The notes beneath the pieces were generated by a model. That model searched no databases. It was not told the DNA's origin and saw nothing but the letters and a program-made list of their open reading frames with translations. This document shows, piece after piece, positions 54,584 through 62,980 of a stretch of DNA of 64,000 nt. Made by a program: the position numbers and the translations under genes. The DNA comes from a bacterium (GTDB lineage Bacteria; SZUA-79; Acidulodesulfobacterales; Acidulodesulfobacteraceae), in contig DAHVNW010000003.1 in assembly GCA_027319095.1 (NCBI GenBank), positions 11,898 to 75,897 of the forward strand, read 5' to 3'. The first letter of the stretch is position 1; the number at the start of each line of letters is the position of its first letter.

Positions 54584-56494
54584 ATGAAAATTATCGATAA
54601 AATAGGTTCGAAATTAGACGTTTCGTTTTTTGAAAGATCGGGACACCGCGAAATTTCGTCCATACTCAGCTGGAAAGGAATAGTTTTACTAGATGAAGAG
54701 GACAATAAGGTTGATTTGGCGCGGTGCTATATGCAGGAACTCCAAAGAACATCCTGCGGAGTTTGCGTGCCTTGCACCGTCGGAACAGCCGTTGCTTCCG
54801 ATATTTTAGAACATATTTGTAACGGGAGGGCTATTTCGGAAGACATCGACAGGCTAAAAAAACAGTGCGAGTGGATCCTTTCTTCTTCTAAATGCGCCGT
54901 GGGAACGATAGGTCCCTCTGCAGTCATCGAGTTAATCGATAATTTTCGCGAAGATTTCGAAAAAACGATAACGGATAAAAAAGTTATACAAAAGGGCGAC
55001 TATATAACGAAAGTTACTGCTCCTTGTGTTAACGGATGTCCGTCAAAATTGGATATTCCAAATTGGATAGAAAGGGTCAGGGACGGAAGATTCGAGGACG
55101 CTTTGGAATTGGTTAGGAGAAATACTCCTTTTGCCGGCATTCTCGGTAGAACGTGTTTTCACCCATGTCAGGATAACTGCCGCCGGACAAATATAGACGA
55201 ATCTATAGAAATATGCTTGATAAGAAGATTTGCTGCCGATAACGAGTTCTACACCGGTATAAGGCCTAAGTTTTCTATTAAAAGCAACGGAATTAAAATA
55301 GGAATCGTCGGTTCCGGTCCTGCAGGCCTAAGTTGTGCCTATTATCTTAGGCTTATGGGCTATAAGCCCGTGATATTCGAAGCCTTGCCTGTACTTGGCG
55401 GAATGATGAATGTAGGCATTCCAAAATACAGGCTGCCGCAAGAATTCTTAGATAAAGAACTAGGCTATATACTTTCGACAGGCATCGATTATAAATTAAA
55501 TAAGCGTCTCGGCGTGGATTTTACTATAAAGGACCTTTTCGACCAAGATTTTAAAGCGGTTTTTCTTGCGGTAGGCGCTCATAAAGGACAGAACATAGGC
55601 TTGCCCGGCGAGAACGACAACCTTAATGGTTTTTATGAAGGCGTTAAGTTTTTAAGAGACGTTACTTTGGGGAATAAAATCGAAATTGGCAAAAAAGTTA
55701 TCATAGAAGGTGGCGGAAACGTAGCGATAGATTGCTGCAGGACGGCAATAAGATTAGGGTTTAAAGAAGTTATCGTGGTATATAGAAGGACTAGGCAGGA
55801 AATGCCGGCAGCGCAATATGAAATAGATACCGCAATAAAAGAGGGCGTTAAATTTGAATTTTTAACAAATCCCGTAAGCATTATTAATGAAAACGGCAAG
55901 GTTAGCGGCGTAAGATGCAGAGAAATGAAACTGGGAGAACCTGATGCGAGCGGCAGAAGAAGTCCCGTAGAGGTTAAGGATTCCGATTTCGATATCGGAT
56001 GCGATTCGTTTATTATGGCTGTCGGACAGGTTCCGGATTTGGATTTCTTAAAAGATACGCCTCAGATTAAAACGGATAAGGGCAAAATTATAATAGCCGA
56101 CAAGTTTACCCATATGACGGATATGCCTGGAGTTTTTGCCGGCGGCGACGTATTTACGGGGCCTATCAGCATTGTAGATTCCAACCGCGACGGAAAAAAT
56201 GCGGCAAGGAGGATAGACCAGTATATAAGAACAGGTTCTTTTGAGGCTACGGATGATTGCCTTTTTGAATATTTTTTGGAAGATATAGGCGTTTACGATA
56301 AAGACGAAATAATCGACTATACCGATTTTCCCGCCGGGAATCCCGCAGCCAAACAAATTGAGGAAGACCTCGGCAAACGGATAAAAAATTTCAAGGAAGT
56401 CGATAAAGGATTAACCGCCGACGACGTAATTTATGAAGCGACAAGGTGTATGAGATGTTATTTTCTTATGCTTATAAAGTTTAAAGGACAATAA
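54584..56494 (+). CDS. NuoF C-terminal 4Fe-4S domain fused to a GltD/SfrB-like FAD-NAD(P)H oxidoreductase
   Basis: Replaces NuoE and NuoF in the operon. Residues about 45-125 match only the C-terminal cluster domain of NuoF (SCGVCVPC with C58, C61, C64; then C104). Residues about 140-220 are a GltD-type ferredoxin region (C148, C152, C191, C195, C199). Two Rossmann parts follow: FAD loop GSGPAG (243-248) and NAD(P) loop GGGNVAID (376-383) with VVYRRTRQEMPA after it. The FMN- and NADH-binding body of NuoF is missing. Likely passes electrons from NAD(P)H through FAD and clusters to NuoG. SfrAB of Geobacter carries comparable modules on separate chains. Confidence 0.85.
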   Translation: MKIIDKIGSKLDVSFFERSGHREISSILSWKGIVLLDEEDNKVDLARCYMQELQRTSCGVCVPCTVGTAVASDILEHICNGRAISEDIDRLKKQCEWILSSSKCAVGTIGPSAVIELIDNFREDFEKTITDKKVIQKGDYITKVTAPCVNGCPSKLDIPNWIERVRDGRFEDALELVRRNTPFAGILGRTCFHPCQDNCRRTNIDESIEICLIRRFAADNEFYTGIRPKFSIKSNGIKIGIVGSGPAGLSCAYYLRLMGYKPVIFEALPVLGGMMNVGIPKYRLPQEFLDKELGYILSTGIDYKLNKRLGVDFTIKDLFDQDFKAVFLAVGAHKGQNIGLPGENDNLNGFYEGVKFLRDVTLGNKIEIGKKVIIEGGGNVAIDCCRTAIRLGFKEVIVVYRRTRQEMPAAQYEIDTAIKEGVKFEFLTNPVSIINENGKVSGVRCREMKLGEPDASGRRSPVEVKDSDFDIGCDSFIMAVGQVPDLDFLKDTPQIKTDKGKIIIADKFTHMTDMPGVFAGGDVFTGPISIVDSNRDGKNAARRIDQYIRTGSFEATDDCLFEYFLEDIGVYDKDEIIDYTDFPAGNPAAKQIEEDLGKRIKNFKEVDKGLTADDVIYEATRCMRCYFLMLIKFKGQ

Positions 56495-56503
56495 TTTACT
56501 AAA

Positions 56504-58612
56504 ATGGATATAGAGATTGCAATAAACGGAAGAAAAATAATGACCCAATCCGGTATAACTATACTGGAAGCAGCCTCTCAAAACGGGATAAGAATACCGG
56601 CGCTTTGTTATTTAAAAAGGTTGAGGCCTATCGGTTCCTGCAGGGTCTGCGTCGTCGAGGTCGAAGGAATAAAAAATCCTGTTCCGGCTTGCGTAGCTAA
56701 AATTAAAGAAGGCTATAAAATTTCGACTGAAACCGAAAGGGTTTGGCAGATAAGAAAAAAAGTCATTTCCCATCTTCTCTTGGATCATCCCTTAGATTGC
56801 CCCGTTTGCGATAAATCAGGGGAATGTCTTTTACAGGACCTTACTTTTGAATTTGGAATTACTACGCAGAAAAATGAAAAAGTATTTCCCGATAGGACTA
56901 AAATTTTTAAAAGCGACCTGATAGAATATAATGCCACGAGATGCGTTTTGTGTTCAAGGTGCATAAGGGTCTGCACGGATATGTACGGAAATCCTTTTTT
57001 GCAAATGAAAGATAAAGGCGATAAAGGTTATATAGGTTTGCGGCATGAAGATAAAATAGAATTAGGCGTAGTTCCTTCGGAACATTGCGGTTTTCAAGAA
57101 ATCAAACCTGTTGCCGAATATTTGAGCTGCTATTATTGCGGAAACTGCATTGAAGTTTGCCCCGTAGGAGCGCTTCTTTCCAAACCTTCTAAGTTTAAGG
57201 AAAGATACTGGATGGAGATCCCTTTTTCGTCGGTTTGCGATAAATGTTCCTCCGCATGCAGAATCGAGTACTATAGATATGCTAAAGAGGAATCTTTAGT
57301 AAGGACGGTTTCTCCGTTCGGGGGGTATTTGTGTAAAAAAGGCTTCTTTTACGAAGGCATTGGGAAAAATAACGGATACTATATTAATTCGCCATATATA
57401 AAAAAGAAATCAACCAATGAGGAAGCCCCTCTTGAAAGCGCATTAGACGAACTATCGTTCAGAATCAGAAACATTTTAGAAAAGGGCGGAGCCGAAAATA
57501 CGGCTGTTTTAGTTTCCCCCGGCGTTTCTAATGATGACGGCTTTGTTGTAGCAAAGTTTATAAAAAACATATTAAAGCCGGCATATTTCGATATTTCGGA
57601 GCCTGAATTTTATAGAACTAATTTCAATAAATTCAAATCCGAATTTAAAGGCGAAGAAATATTCGACATTAAAACTATCGAGAATTCCGATGTTATGCTT
57701 TATATTGGAAATATCGAGGACGAAATTCCTTATGCCGCATATAATATAATGAAAACACGAAGGGGGCAAGGAGGGAAGTTTTTATCCGTAAATGTAGGCA
57801 ATAATTCCAATAATGCGTTTAACAGGTTCGAAGATATCGCTTGCGTAAAAAAAGACCTCGGTTTATCTTCTTTGAAAGATTTTTTTAATACGCTTAAGGA
57901 AGGCTTAAGGGAAAGCGGTGTTGAAAAAGATGACGAAATAATCGAAAGCATGCTCTATGCCAATTGCATTTCCATTATACTGGGCGACGCTCTTTTATCT
58001 TCATACGATTTGAGCGCAGATATTTTAATTTTAAAGGAAATAGTAGCCTTTTTAAGGAATTCTGGTAAAATCACATATATCTATCCGCTTGCAAAGCCTT
58101 TTAATTATAGGGGGCTTATTAACGCGGGAGTAAATCCCGACGGCGGTATTTCAGGCTTTAACCTAATAAAATCCGGACTAAGCGGCGGAAAAATTAAAAA
58201 TCTTATTTATATAGGCGACATATCTAATGACGAGTCTTCCAAGGAAATATTAAAATACGCTTCCGATTTGGAATTTTTAGCCGTATTTTCGTCTAAGACT
58301 AGCATACTTTCCGCCATGGCGGATGTCGTCATACCCGTTAAGGACTTCCTTGAAAGCAAAGAGGCATTTTACGAAAATTTCGAAGGTAAGATTATACAGG
58401 TGAATAACGGGTTTAACTTTGGCGGATACAGGCGCGATATTTTGTCCTTATTGAAAGGAATTTCGGTAAGGCTGGGACATTCTTTTGATTATATCGACGA
58501 AGAATTATCGAGCCTGATAGATTCGTTTAAAGCGAAAAACGTAATTTATTACAATAAAATTAAAGCGCGGAGCAAATTTTATTATAACGATAAAACAAAG
58601 GTATATTATTAA
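56504..58612 (+). CDS. nuoG: NADH-quinone oxidoreductase subunit G
   Basis: Main cluster-carrying subunit of the peripheral arm. Clusters can be placed: 2Fe-2S (ALCYLKRLRPIGSCRVC then PACVAK), the His-Cys3 site (HPLDCPVCDKSGECLLQD), two 4Fe-4S sites (CVLCSRCIRVC and CYYCGNCIEVC), and an N7-like CDKCSSAC. The C-terminal half is a divergent molybdopterin-oxidoreductase-like domain without cofactor. 702 aa. It starts 9 nt after the fusion gene and so is its likely electron acceptor. Confidence 0.93.
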   Translation: MDIEIAINGRKIMTQSGITILEAASQNGIRIPALCYLKRLRPIGSCRVCVVEVEGIKNPVPACVAKIKEGYKISTETERVWQIRKKVISHLLLDHPLDCPVCDKSGECLLQDLTFEFGITTQKNEKVFPDRTKIFKSDLIEYNATRCVLCSRCIRVCTDMYGNPFLQMKDKGDKGYIGLRHEDKIELGVVPSEHCGFQEIKPVAEYLSCYYCGNCIEVCPVGALLSKPSKFKERYWMEIPFSSVCDKCSSACRIEYYRYAKEESLVRTVSPFGGYLCKKGFFYEGIGKNNGYYINSPYIKKKSTNEEAPLESALDELSFRIRNILEKGGAENTAVLVSPGVSNDDGFVVAKFIKNILKPAYFDISEPEFYRTNFNKFKSEFKGEEIFDIKTIENSDVMLYIGNIEDEIPYAAYNIMKTRRGQGGKFLSVNVGNNSNNAFNRFEDIACVKKDLGLSSLKDFFNTLKEGLRESGVEKDDEIIESMLYANCISIILGDALLSSYDLSADILILKEIVAFLRNSGKITYIYPLAKPFNYRGLINAGVNPDGGISGFNLIKSGLSGGKIKNLIYIGDISNDESSKEILKYASDLEFLAVFSSKTSILSAMADVVIPVKDFLESKEAFYENFEGKIIQVNNGFNFGGYRRDILSLLKGISVRLGHSFDYIDEELSSLIDSFKAKNVIYYNKIKARSKFYYNDKTKVYY

Positions 58613-58649
58613 GGTAACTATAAAATTATAAAACAAGGGTATCGTAAAT

Positions 58650-59636
58650 ATGTTATTCTGGCTTATTGCCGAAATTATTAAGATATTAATCGTTTTTGCC
58701 GGACTGCTTTTGTCGGCCGCTTACCTTACGCTTTTAGAGCGTAAAATAGCCGCCAGGATACAGAACAGGATGGGTCCCATGGAAGCTGGTTTTCACGGTT
58801 TGCTTCAGCCTATAGCGGACGGTATAAAACTATTTTTCAAAGAAGATATTATTCCGACCGAAGCAAATAAGTTTTTATTTATTTTAGCTCCGATAATTGT
58901 GGTTATACCTGCTTTAAGCACTTTTGCAGTCATTCCTTTCGGAGCGCCGGTAAAAATTTTAGGACATATAGTCCCCCTTCAAATAACCGATGTAAATATA
59001 GGCGTGCTTTTTATTCTTGCGCTGACGTCGCTGGGCGTTTACGGCGTAGTTATAGGAGGGTGGGCTTCCAACAGCAAATATTCTCTCTTAGGAGGCATAA
59101 GGACCGCCGCCCAGATGGTCAGTTATGAGATCCCGCTCGTTCTTTCCATAATAGGAGTAATTATGATTGCCGGAGATTTGAGCCTCTCTAAAATTGTATC
59201 CGAGCAATCGCATATTTGGTTTGTAGTATATCAGCCCGTAGGATTTATAATTTATTTAATAGCCTCTACAGCCGAAATGAACAGGGTCCCTTTTGACATA
59301 GGAGAGGCGGAAGGAGAATTAGTGGCAGGATTTCATACGGAATACTCGAGTATGGAATTTGCGTTTTATTTTATCGGCGAATACGCTCAAATGGTGGTAA
59401 ATAGCGCCGTAATAGTCACCCTGTTTCTGGGCGGATGGCAGGGGCCGTTACTTCCCTCTTTCGTATGGTTTATAATAAAAGTATTTTTTGTTATACTTAT
59501 TTATTTATGGCTGAGATGGACATATCCTAGACTTAGATACGACGAACTCATGGATTTCGGATGGAAATTTTTACTTCCATTAGCTTTAGCAAATATTATA
59601 GTAACCGGTTTTATAATGATTATTCTCAAGGGATAA
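58650..59636 (+). CDS. nuoH: NADH-quinone oxidoreductase subunit H
   Basis: Membrane subunit forming the quinone tunnel with NuoB/NuoD. Eight or so helices; RIQNRMGPMEAGFHGLLQP and the EMNRVPFDIGEAEGELVAGF loop are diagnostic. 328 aa. Confidence 0.96.
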   Translation: MLFWLIAEIIKILIVFAGLLLSAAYLTLLERKIAARIQNRMGPMEAGFHGLLQPIADGIKLFFKEDIIPTEANKFLFILAPIIVVIPALSTFAVIPFGAPVKILGHIVPLQITDVNIGVLFILALTSLGVYGVVIGGWASNSKYSLLGGIRTAAQMVSYEIPLVLSIIGVIMIAGDLSLSKIVSEQSHIWFVVYQPVGFIIYLIASTAEMNRVPFDIGEAEGELVAGFHTEYSSMEFAFYFIGEYAQMVVNSAVIVTLFLGGWQGPLLPSFVWFIIKVFFVILIYLWLRWTYPRLRYDELMDFGWKFLLPLALANIIVTGFIMIILKG

Positions 59637-59659
59637 AGATAAAAACTAAAATATAATAT

Positions 59660-60175
59660 ATGAATACGGAAAAACAAGAAAATTCCATCGTAGAAATTTC
59701 GAAAAATTTATTGATAGGGCTTAAAACCACGATTAGTACTTTTTTTAAAAAGCCGGTGACCTTTCAATACCCTAAAGAAAAAAGACAGATAGCGGACAGA
59801 TACAGGGCTTTTCCGCATCTTAACGTAAATGGAGACGCTTCCTTAAGATGCGTCGCATGTTTTCTATGCCAGACCGTATGTCCTTCGGAAGCGATTAAAA
59901 TAAGGTCGGGTTACGTCGATTACGGCACCGAACACGAGCTTACGGAAAGGCAGGCGCATAATCACAGTTTAGACGCTTCAAAACAAGGGGTTCTTAACGA
60001 CGGAAGAAGGCATCCGTCGTCTTTCGAAATAGATTTATTAAGATGCATAGGATGCGGCTACTGCGAGGAGATTTGTCCGGAAGAAGCAATAAGCATGGGC
60101 AGCGATTACGAAGTAGCTTTTTATACGCGCGAGGAAGGAATTTACGGCATAGATAAATTAATAAAATCAAAATAA
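59660..60175 (+). CDS. nuoI: NADH-quinone oxidoreductase subunit I
   Basis: Carries clusters N6a and N6b between NuoG and NuoB. Two 4Fe-4S motifs: CVACFLCQTVCP and CIGCGYCEEICP. RYRAFPHLNVNGDASLRC is the family N-terminal block. 171 aa. Confidence 0.95.
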   Translation: MNTEKQENSIVEISKNLLIGLKTTISTFFKKPVTFQYPKEKRQIADRYRAFPHLNVNGDASLRCVACFLCQTVCPSEAIKIRSGYVDYGTEHELTERQAHNHSLDASKQGVLNDGRRHPSSFEIDLLRCIGCGYCEEICPEEAISMGSDYEVAFYTREEGIYGIDKLIKSK

Positions 60176-60188
60176 AGGGTGGTATGTT

Positions 60189-60692
60189 TTGGAAGCGCTT
60201 TTTTATATTTTTTCGTTTATAGCAATTTTTTCGGCGTTAATGGTAATATCAATGAAAAATCCGTTGACGTCGGCGCTATATTTAATATTATGTTTTTTTG
60301 CGTTTTCGGGTTTCTACGTAATGCTCGATATGCAGTTTCTTGCCGTTATGCAGATTCTGGTTTATGCCGGAGCCATAATGGTTCTTGTAGTTTTAGTTAT
60401 AATGATATTAAACATTTCTAAGATTAAACGAGTCGAAACCGATTTTCACCAGAAATTTATCGGAATTTTAATTTCTCTAATTATTTTTGTAGAAATTATT
60501 TTTTATATAATAAACGGCAGCCAAAAAAAATCCACCGGTATTTTTACCGGCGCTGTAATAAAAAAAATAGGCAATACGCAGATAATAGGAGAATTTTTAT
60601 TTACAAAATACACGCTGTCTTTCGAAATTGCGTCCGTTCTATTATTTGTAGCCATAATAGGCGCTTATATATTCGCAAAGAAAAAATTTTAA
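60189..60692 (+). CDS. nuoJ: NADH-quinone oxidoreductase subunit J
   Basis: Membrane subunit with five helices. MKNPLTSALYLILCFFAFSGFYVMLD-like block and QILVYAGAIMVLVVLVIMI are diagnostic. A TTG start with a GGGTGG signal just upstream is used; an ATG at 60184 is out of frame. 167 aa. Confidence 0.93.
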   Translation: MEALFYIFSFIAIFSALMVISMKNPLTSALYLILCFFAFSGFYVMLDMQFLAVMQILVYAGAIMVLVVLVIMILNISKIKRVETDFHQKFIGILISLIIFVEIIFYIINGSQKKSTGIFTGAVIKKIGNTQIIGEFLFTKYTLSFEIASVLLFVAIIGAYIFAKKKF

Positions 60693-60710
60693 CGGCAAGC
60701 AGGATAAATT

Positions 60711-61004
60711 ATGAGTAATTATTTAATATTAGCTACTATTATTTTTACTATAGGCGCGGCAGGAGTTATAATACGCAAAAATTTAATCGTAGTATTCATG
60801 AGTTTAGAGCTTATGTTTAATTCCGCCAATTTGGGATTTGTGGCGGTATCCAATGCATTAAATCTTGTTTCAGGCGACATATTCGTTATTTTCGTCATGG
60901 TAGTAGCGGCGGCAGAAGCGGCTGTCGCTTTGGGTATAGCTATAGCGTTTTACAGGGAAAAAGGAACCGCTGATATAGACGAAGCATCGGAATTAAAAAA
61001 TTAA
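60711..61004 (+). CDS. nuoK: NADH-quinone oxidoreductase subunit K
   Basis: Small antiporter-like membrane subunit with three helices. LIVVFMSLELMFNSANLGFVA carries the conserved Glu in the helix, and VMVVAAAEAAVALGIAI the second one. 97 aa is normal. Confidence 0.95.
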   Translation: MSNYLILATIIFTIGAAGVIIRKNLIVVFMSLELMFNSANLGFVAVSNALNLVSGDIFVIFVMVVAAAEAAVALGIAIAFYREKGTADIDEASELKN

Positions 61005-61023
61005 AATTTAAATTGGATTTAAA

Positions 61024-62907
61024 ATGGATTTTAAAGAACTTATAACTTGGCTCATTCCGGCATTCCCGCTTGCAGGATGGTTTTTATGGGGGCTGTTCGG
61101 AAAATATTTTAAAGGAATCTCGGGGTATTTAGCCAGCGCTTTTGTCGGCATATCTTTTATTTTGTCGGTAATTCTCTTTATTATAGTAGCTTATTCTCAT
61201 GGTTTTACCGATACTCTTTATCCATGGATACATGCCGGCATATTTAAAGCAGGGGTTACGGCGGTAATAGACAGGCTTTCGATAATTATGCTCGTTATGG
61301 TTACCGGGGTCAGTACGTTAGTCCATATATATTCTATCGGATATATGCAAGGCGATAAAGGTTTTTCGCGTTATTTTTCATTTTTGAATCTCTTTGTTTT
61401 TTCCATGATAATGCTCGTTATTTCCGACAATCTCTTGCTCCTTTATGTTTTTTGGGAAGCCGTCGGATTCTGTTCTTATATATTAATAGGATTCTGGTAT
61501 GAAAAAAAGTCTGCCTCCGATGCAGGCAAAAAAGCGTTTATAGTTAATAGAATCGGAGACTTCGGTTTTGCCGTCGGGATTTTTCTTTTGTTCCTTACTA
61601 CCAAAACTTTAAATTATCAAGCCGTATTTTCTATGATACCGTCGATTCCGGCATATACCGTTACCGCTATAGCTTTGCTTTTATTTGCCGGAGCCGTAGG
61701 AAAATCGGCCCAATTCCCTTTACACGTCTGGCTGCCCGATGCCATGGAAGGACCTACTCCGGTTAGCGCGTTGATACATGCGGCGACTATGGTTACTGCT
61801 GGAGTTTATATGGTTGCAAGATTTCACGTTATATTCTCTTATTCCCCTGCTGCATCCGAAGTAGTTCTTATAGTAGGGACATTTACCGCATTTTTTGCGG
61901 CGTTTATAGCATTAACCCAGTTTGACATAAAGAGAATAGTGGCATATTCGACGCTTAGCCAGCTCGGATATATGTTTATGGCTGTAGGAATAGGCTCTTA
62001 TACGGCGGGTATTTTTCACCTTATATCGCACGCAATTTTCAAAGGGCTTCTGTTTCTAACTGCAGGAAGCGTTATGCACGGACTTTCAGGAGAGCTTGAT
62101 TTAAGAAAAATGGGCGGGTTATACAAAAAAATGAAAACAACTGCTATTACGTTTATAATAGGAGGACTCGCATTGTCCGGAATACCGCCTTTTTCCGGGT
62201 TTTTCTCTAAAGATGCCATACTTGCCGATGTTTATAATAAAGGTTTTTATTTTGCATGGGCGGTAGGGGAAATAACGGCGCTAATGACCGCTTTTTATAT
62301 TTTTAGATTAATCTTTCTTGCCTTTTTTTCAGAATCGAAGCTCGATCCGAAATTGCACGTTCACGAGTCTCCCGGAATTATGACTGTCCCAATGATAATT
62401 TTAGCTTTGGTTGCTCTAATAATAGGCTTTTTGGGAATACCGCCATTTAACGATTCTATATTTTACGGTTTTTTACATGTAGATTTTCAAAATGCGCACA
62501 TTTTCGACCCAATCGCGAATAACGCTCCATGGTATTTTTTAAGCCTCATTTCGGTCTTGATGGGATTGTCCGGAATATACATCGCATATATCCTGTATAT
62601 TAAAAAGGCGGTAAGTCCGGAAAAAATTAAATCGATGTTTAAACCTGTTTATTTATTATCGTATAATAAAGTTTATATCGATGAAATATATGATTTTTTA
62701 ATCATTAAGCCGCTGTTGGCCTTTTTTAATTTTCTATGGAAAGTTATGGACGTTAAGATTATCGATGGCGCGGTTAACGGCATAGCGTCTGCATTTGCCG
62801 GTTTTTCGGTAAAAGCGAGAAAAATGCAAAACGGTTTATTGATGAGCTATATTTTAACGCTTTCTGTAGGCGTAGCCGCTCTCCTTTTTTATTATTTTGT
62901 AAGATAA
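61024..62907 (+). CDS. nuoL: NADH-quinone oxidoreductase subunit L
   Basis: Distal Mrp-antiporter-like proton-pumping subunit, 627 aa with about 16 helices, including the long lateral helix near the C-terminus. YVFWEAVGFCSYILIGFWY, the Lys/His helix KSAQFPLHVWLPDAMEGPTP and SALIHAATMVTAGVY are diagnostic. Confidence 0.95.
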   Translation: MDFKELITWLIPAFPLAGWFLWGLFGKYFKGISGYLASAFVGISFILSVILFIIVAYSHGFTDTLYPWIHAGIFKAGVTAVIDRLSIIMLVMVTGVSTLVHIYSIGYMQGDKGFSRYFSFLNLFVFSMIMLVISDNLLLLYVFWEAVGFCSYILIGFWYEKKSASDAGKKAFIVNRIGDFGFAVGIFLLFLTTKTLNYQAVFSMIPSIPAYTVTAIALLLFAGAVGKSAQFPLHVWLPDAMEGPTPVSALIHAATMVTAGVYMVARFHVIFSYSPAASEVVLIVGTFTAFFAAFIALTQFDIKRIVAYSTLSQLGYMFMAVGIGSYTAGIFHLISHAIFKGLLFLTAGSVMHGLSGELDLRKMGGLYKKMKTTAITFIIGGLALSGIPPFSGFFSKDAILADVYNKGFYFAWAVGEITALMTAFYIFRLIFLAFFSESKLDPKLHVHESPGIMTVPMIILALVALIIGFLGIPPFNDSIFYGFLHVDFQNAHIFDPIANNAPWYFLSLISVLMGLSGIYIAYILYIKKAVSPEKIKSMFKPVYLLSYNKVYIDEIYDFLIIKPLLAFFNFLWKVMDVKIIDGAVNGIASAFAGFSVKARKMQNGLLMSYILTLSVGVAALLFYYFVR

Positions 62908-62917
62908 CAAAAAAAGG

Positions 62918-62947
62918 AAGGTTGCCCGATTTGAAATCGGTCGCCTT
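62918..62947 (+). repeat. Palindrome upstream of nuoM (same family as the rho copy)
   Basis: CCGATTT pairs with AAATCGG around a single G, flanked by AAGG...CCTT outer arms with one bulge and a mismatch. It shares the AGGT-GCCCGA(A)TT design and the CGCCT(T)ATTAAA end with the copy at 43809-43835. The minus strand has a T-run a few bases after the hairpin. Confidence 0.65.
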
Positions 62948-62980
62948 ATTAAATAAAAAAATAAGCATAAGGATGTAACG

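Noticed and set aside
60179-60421. 80-aa plus-strand frame overlapping nuoJ
   Set aside because: Out of frame with nuoJ, which has full family similarity from the TTG at 60189.
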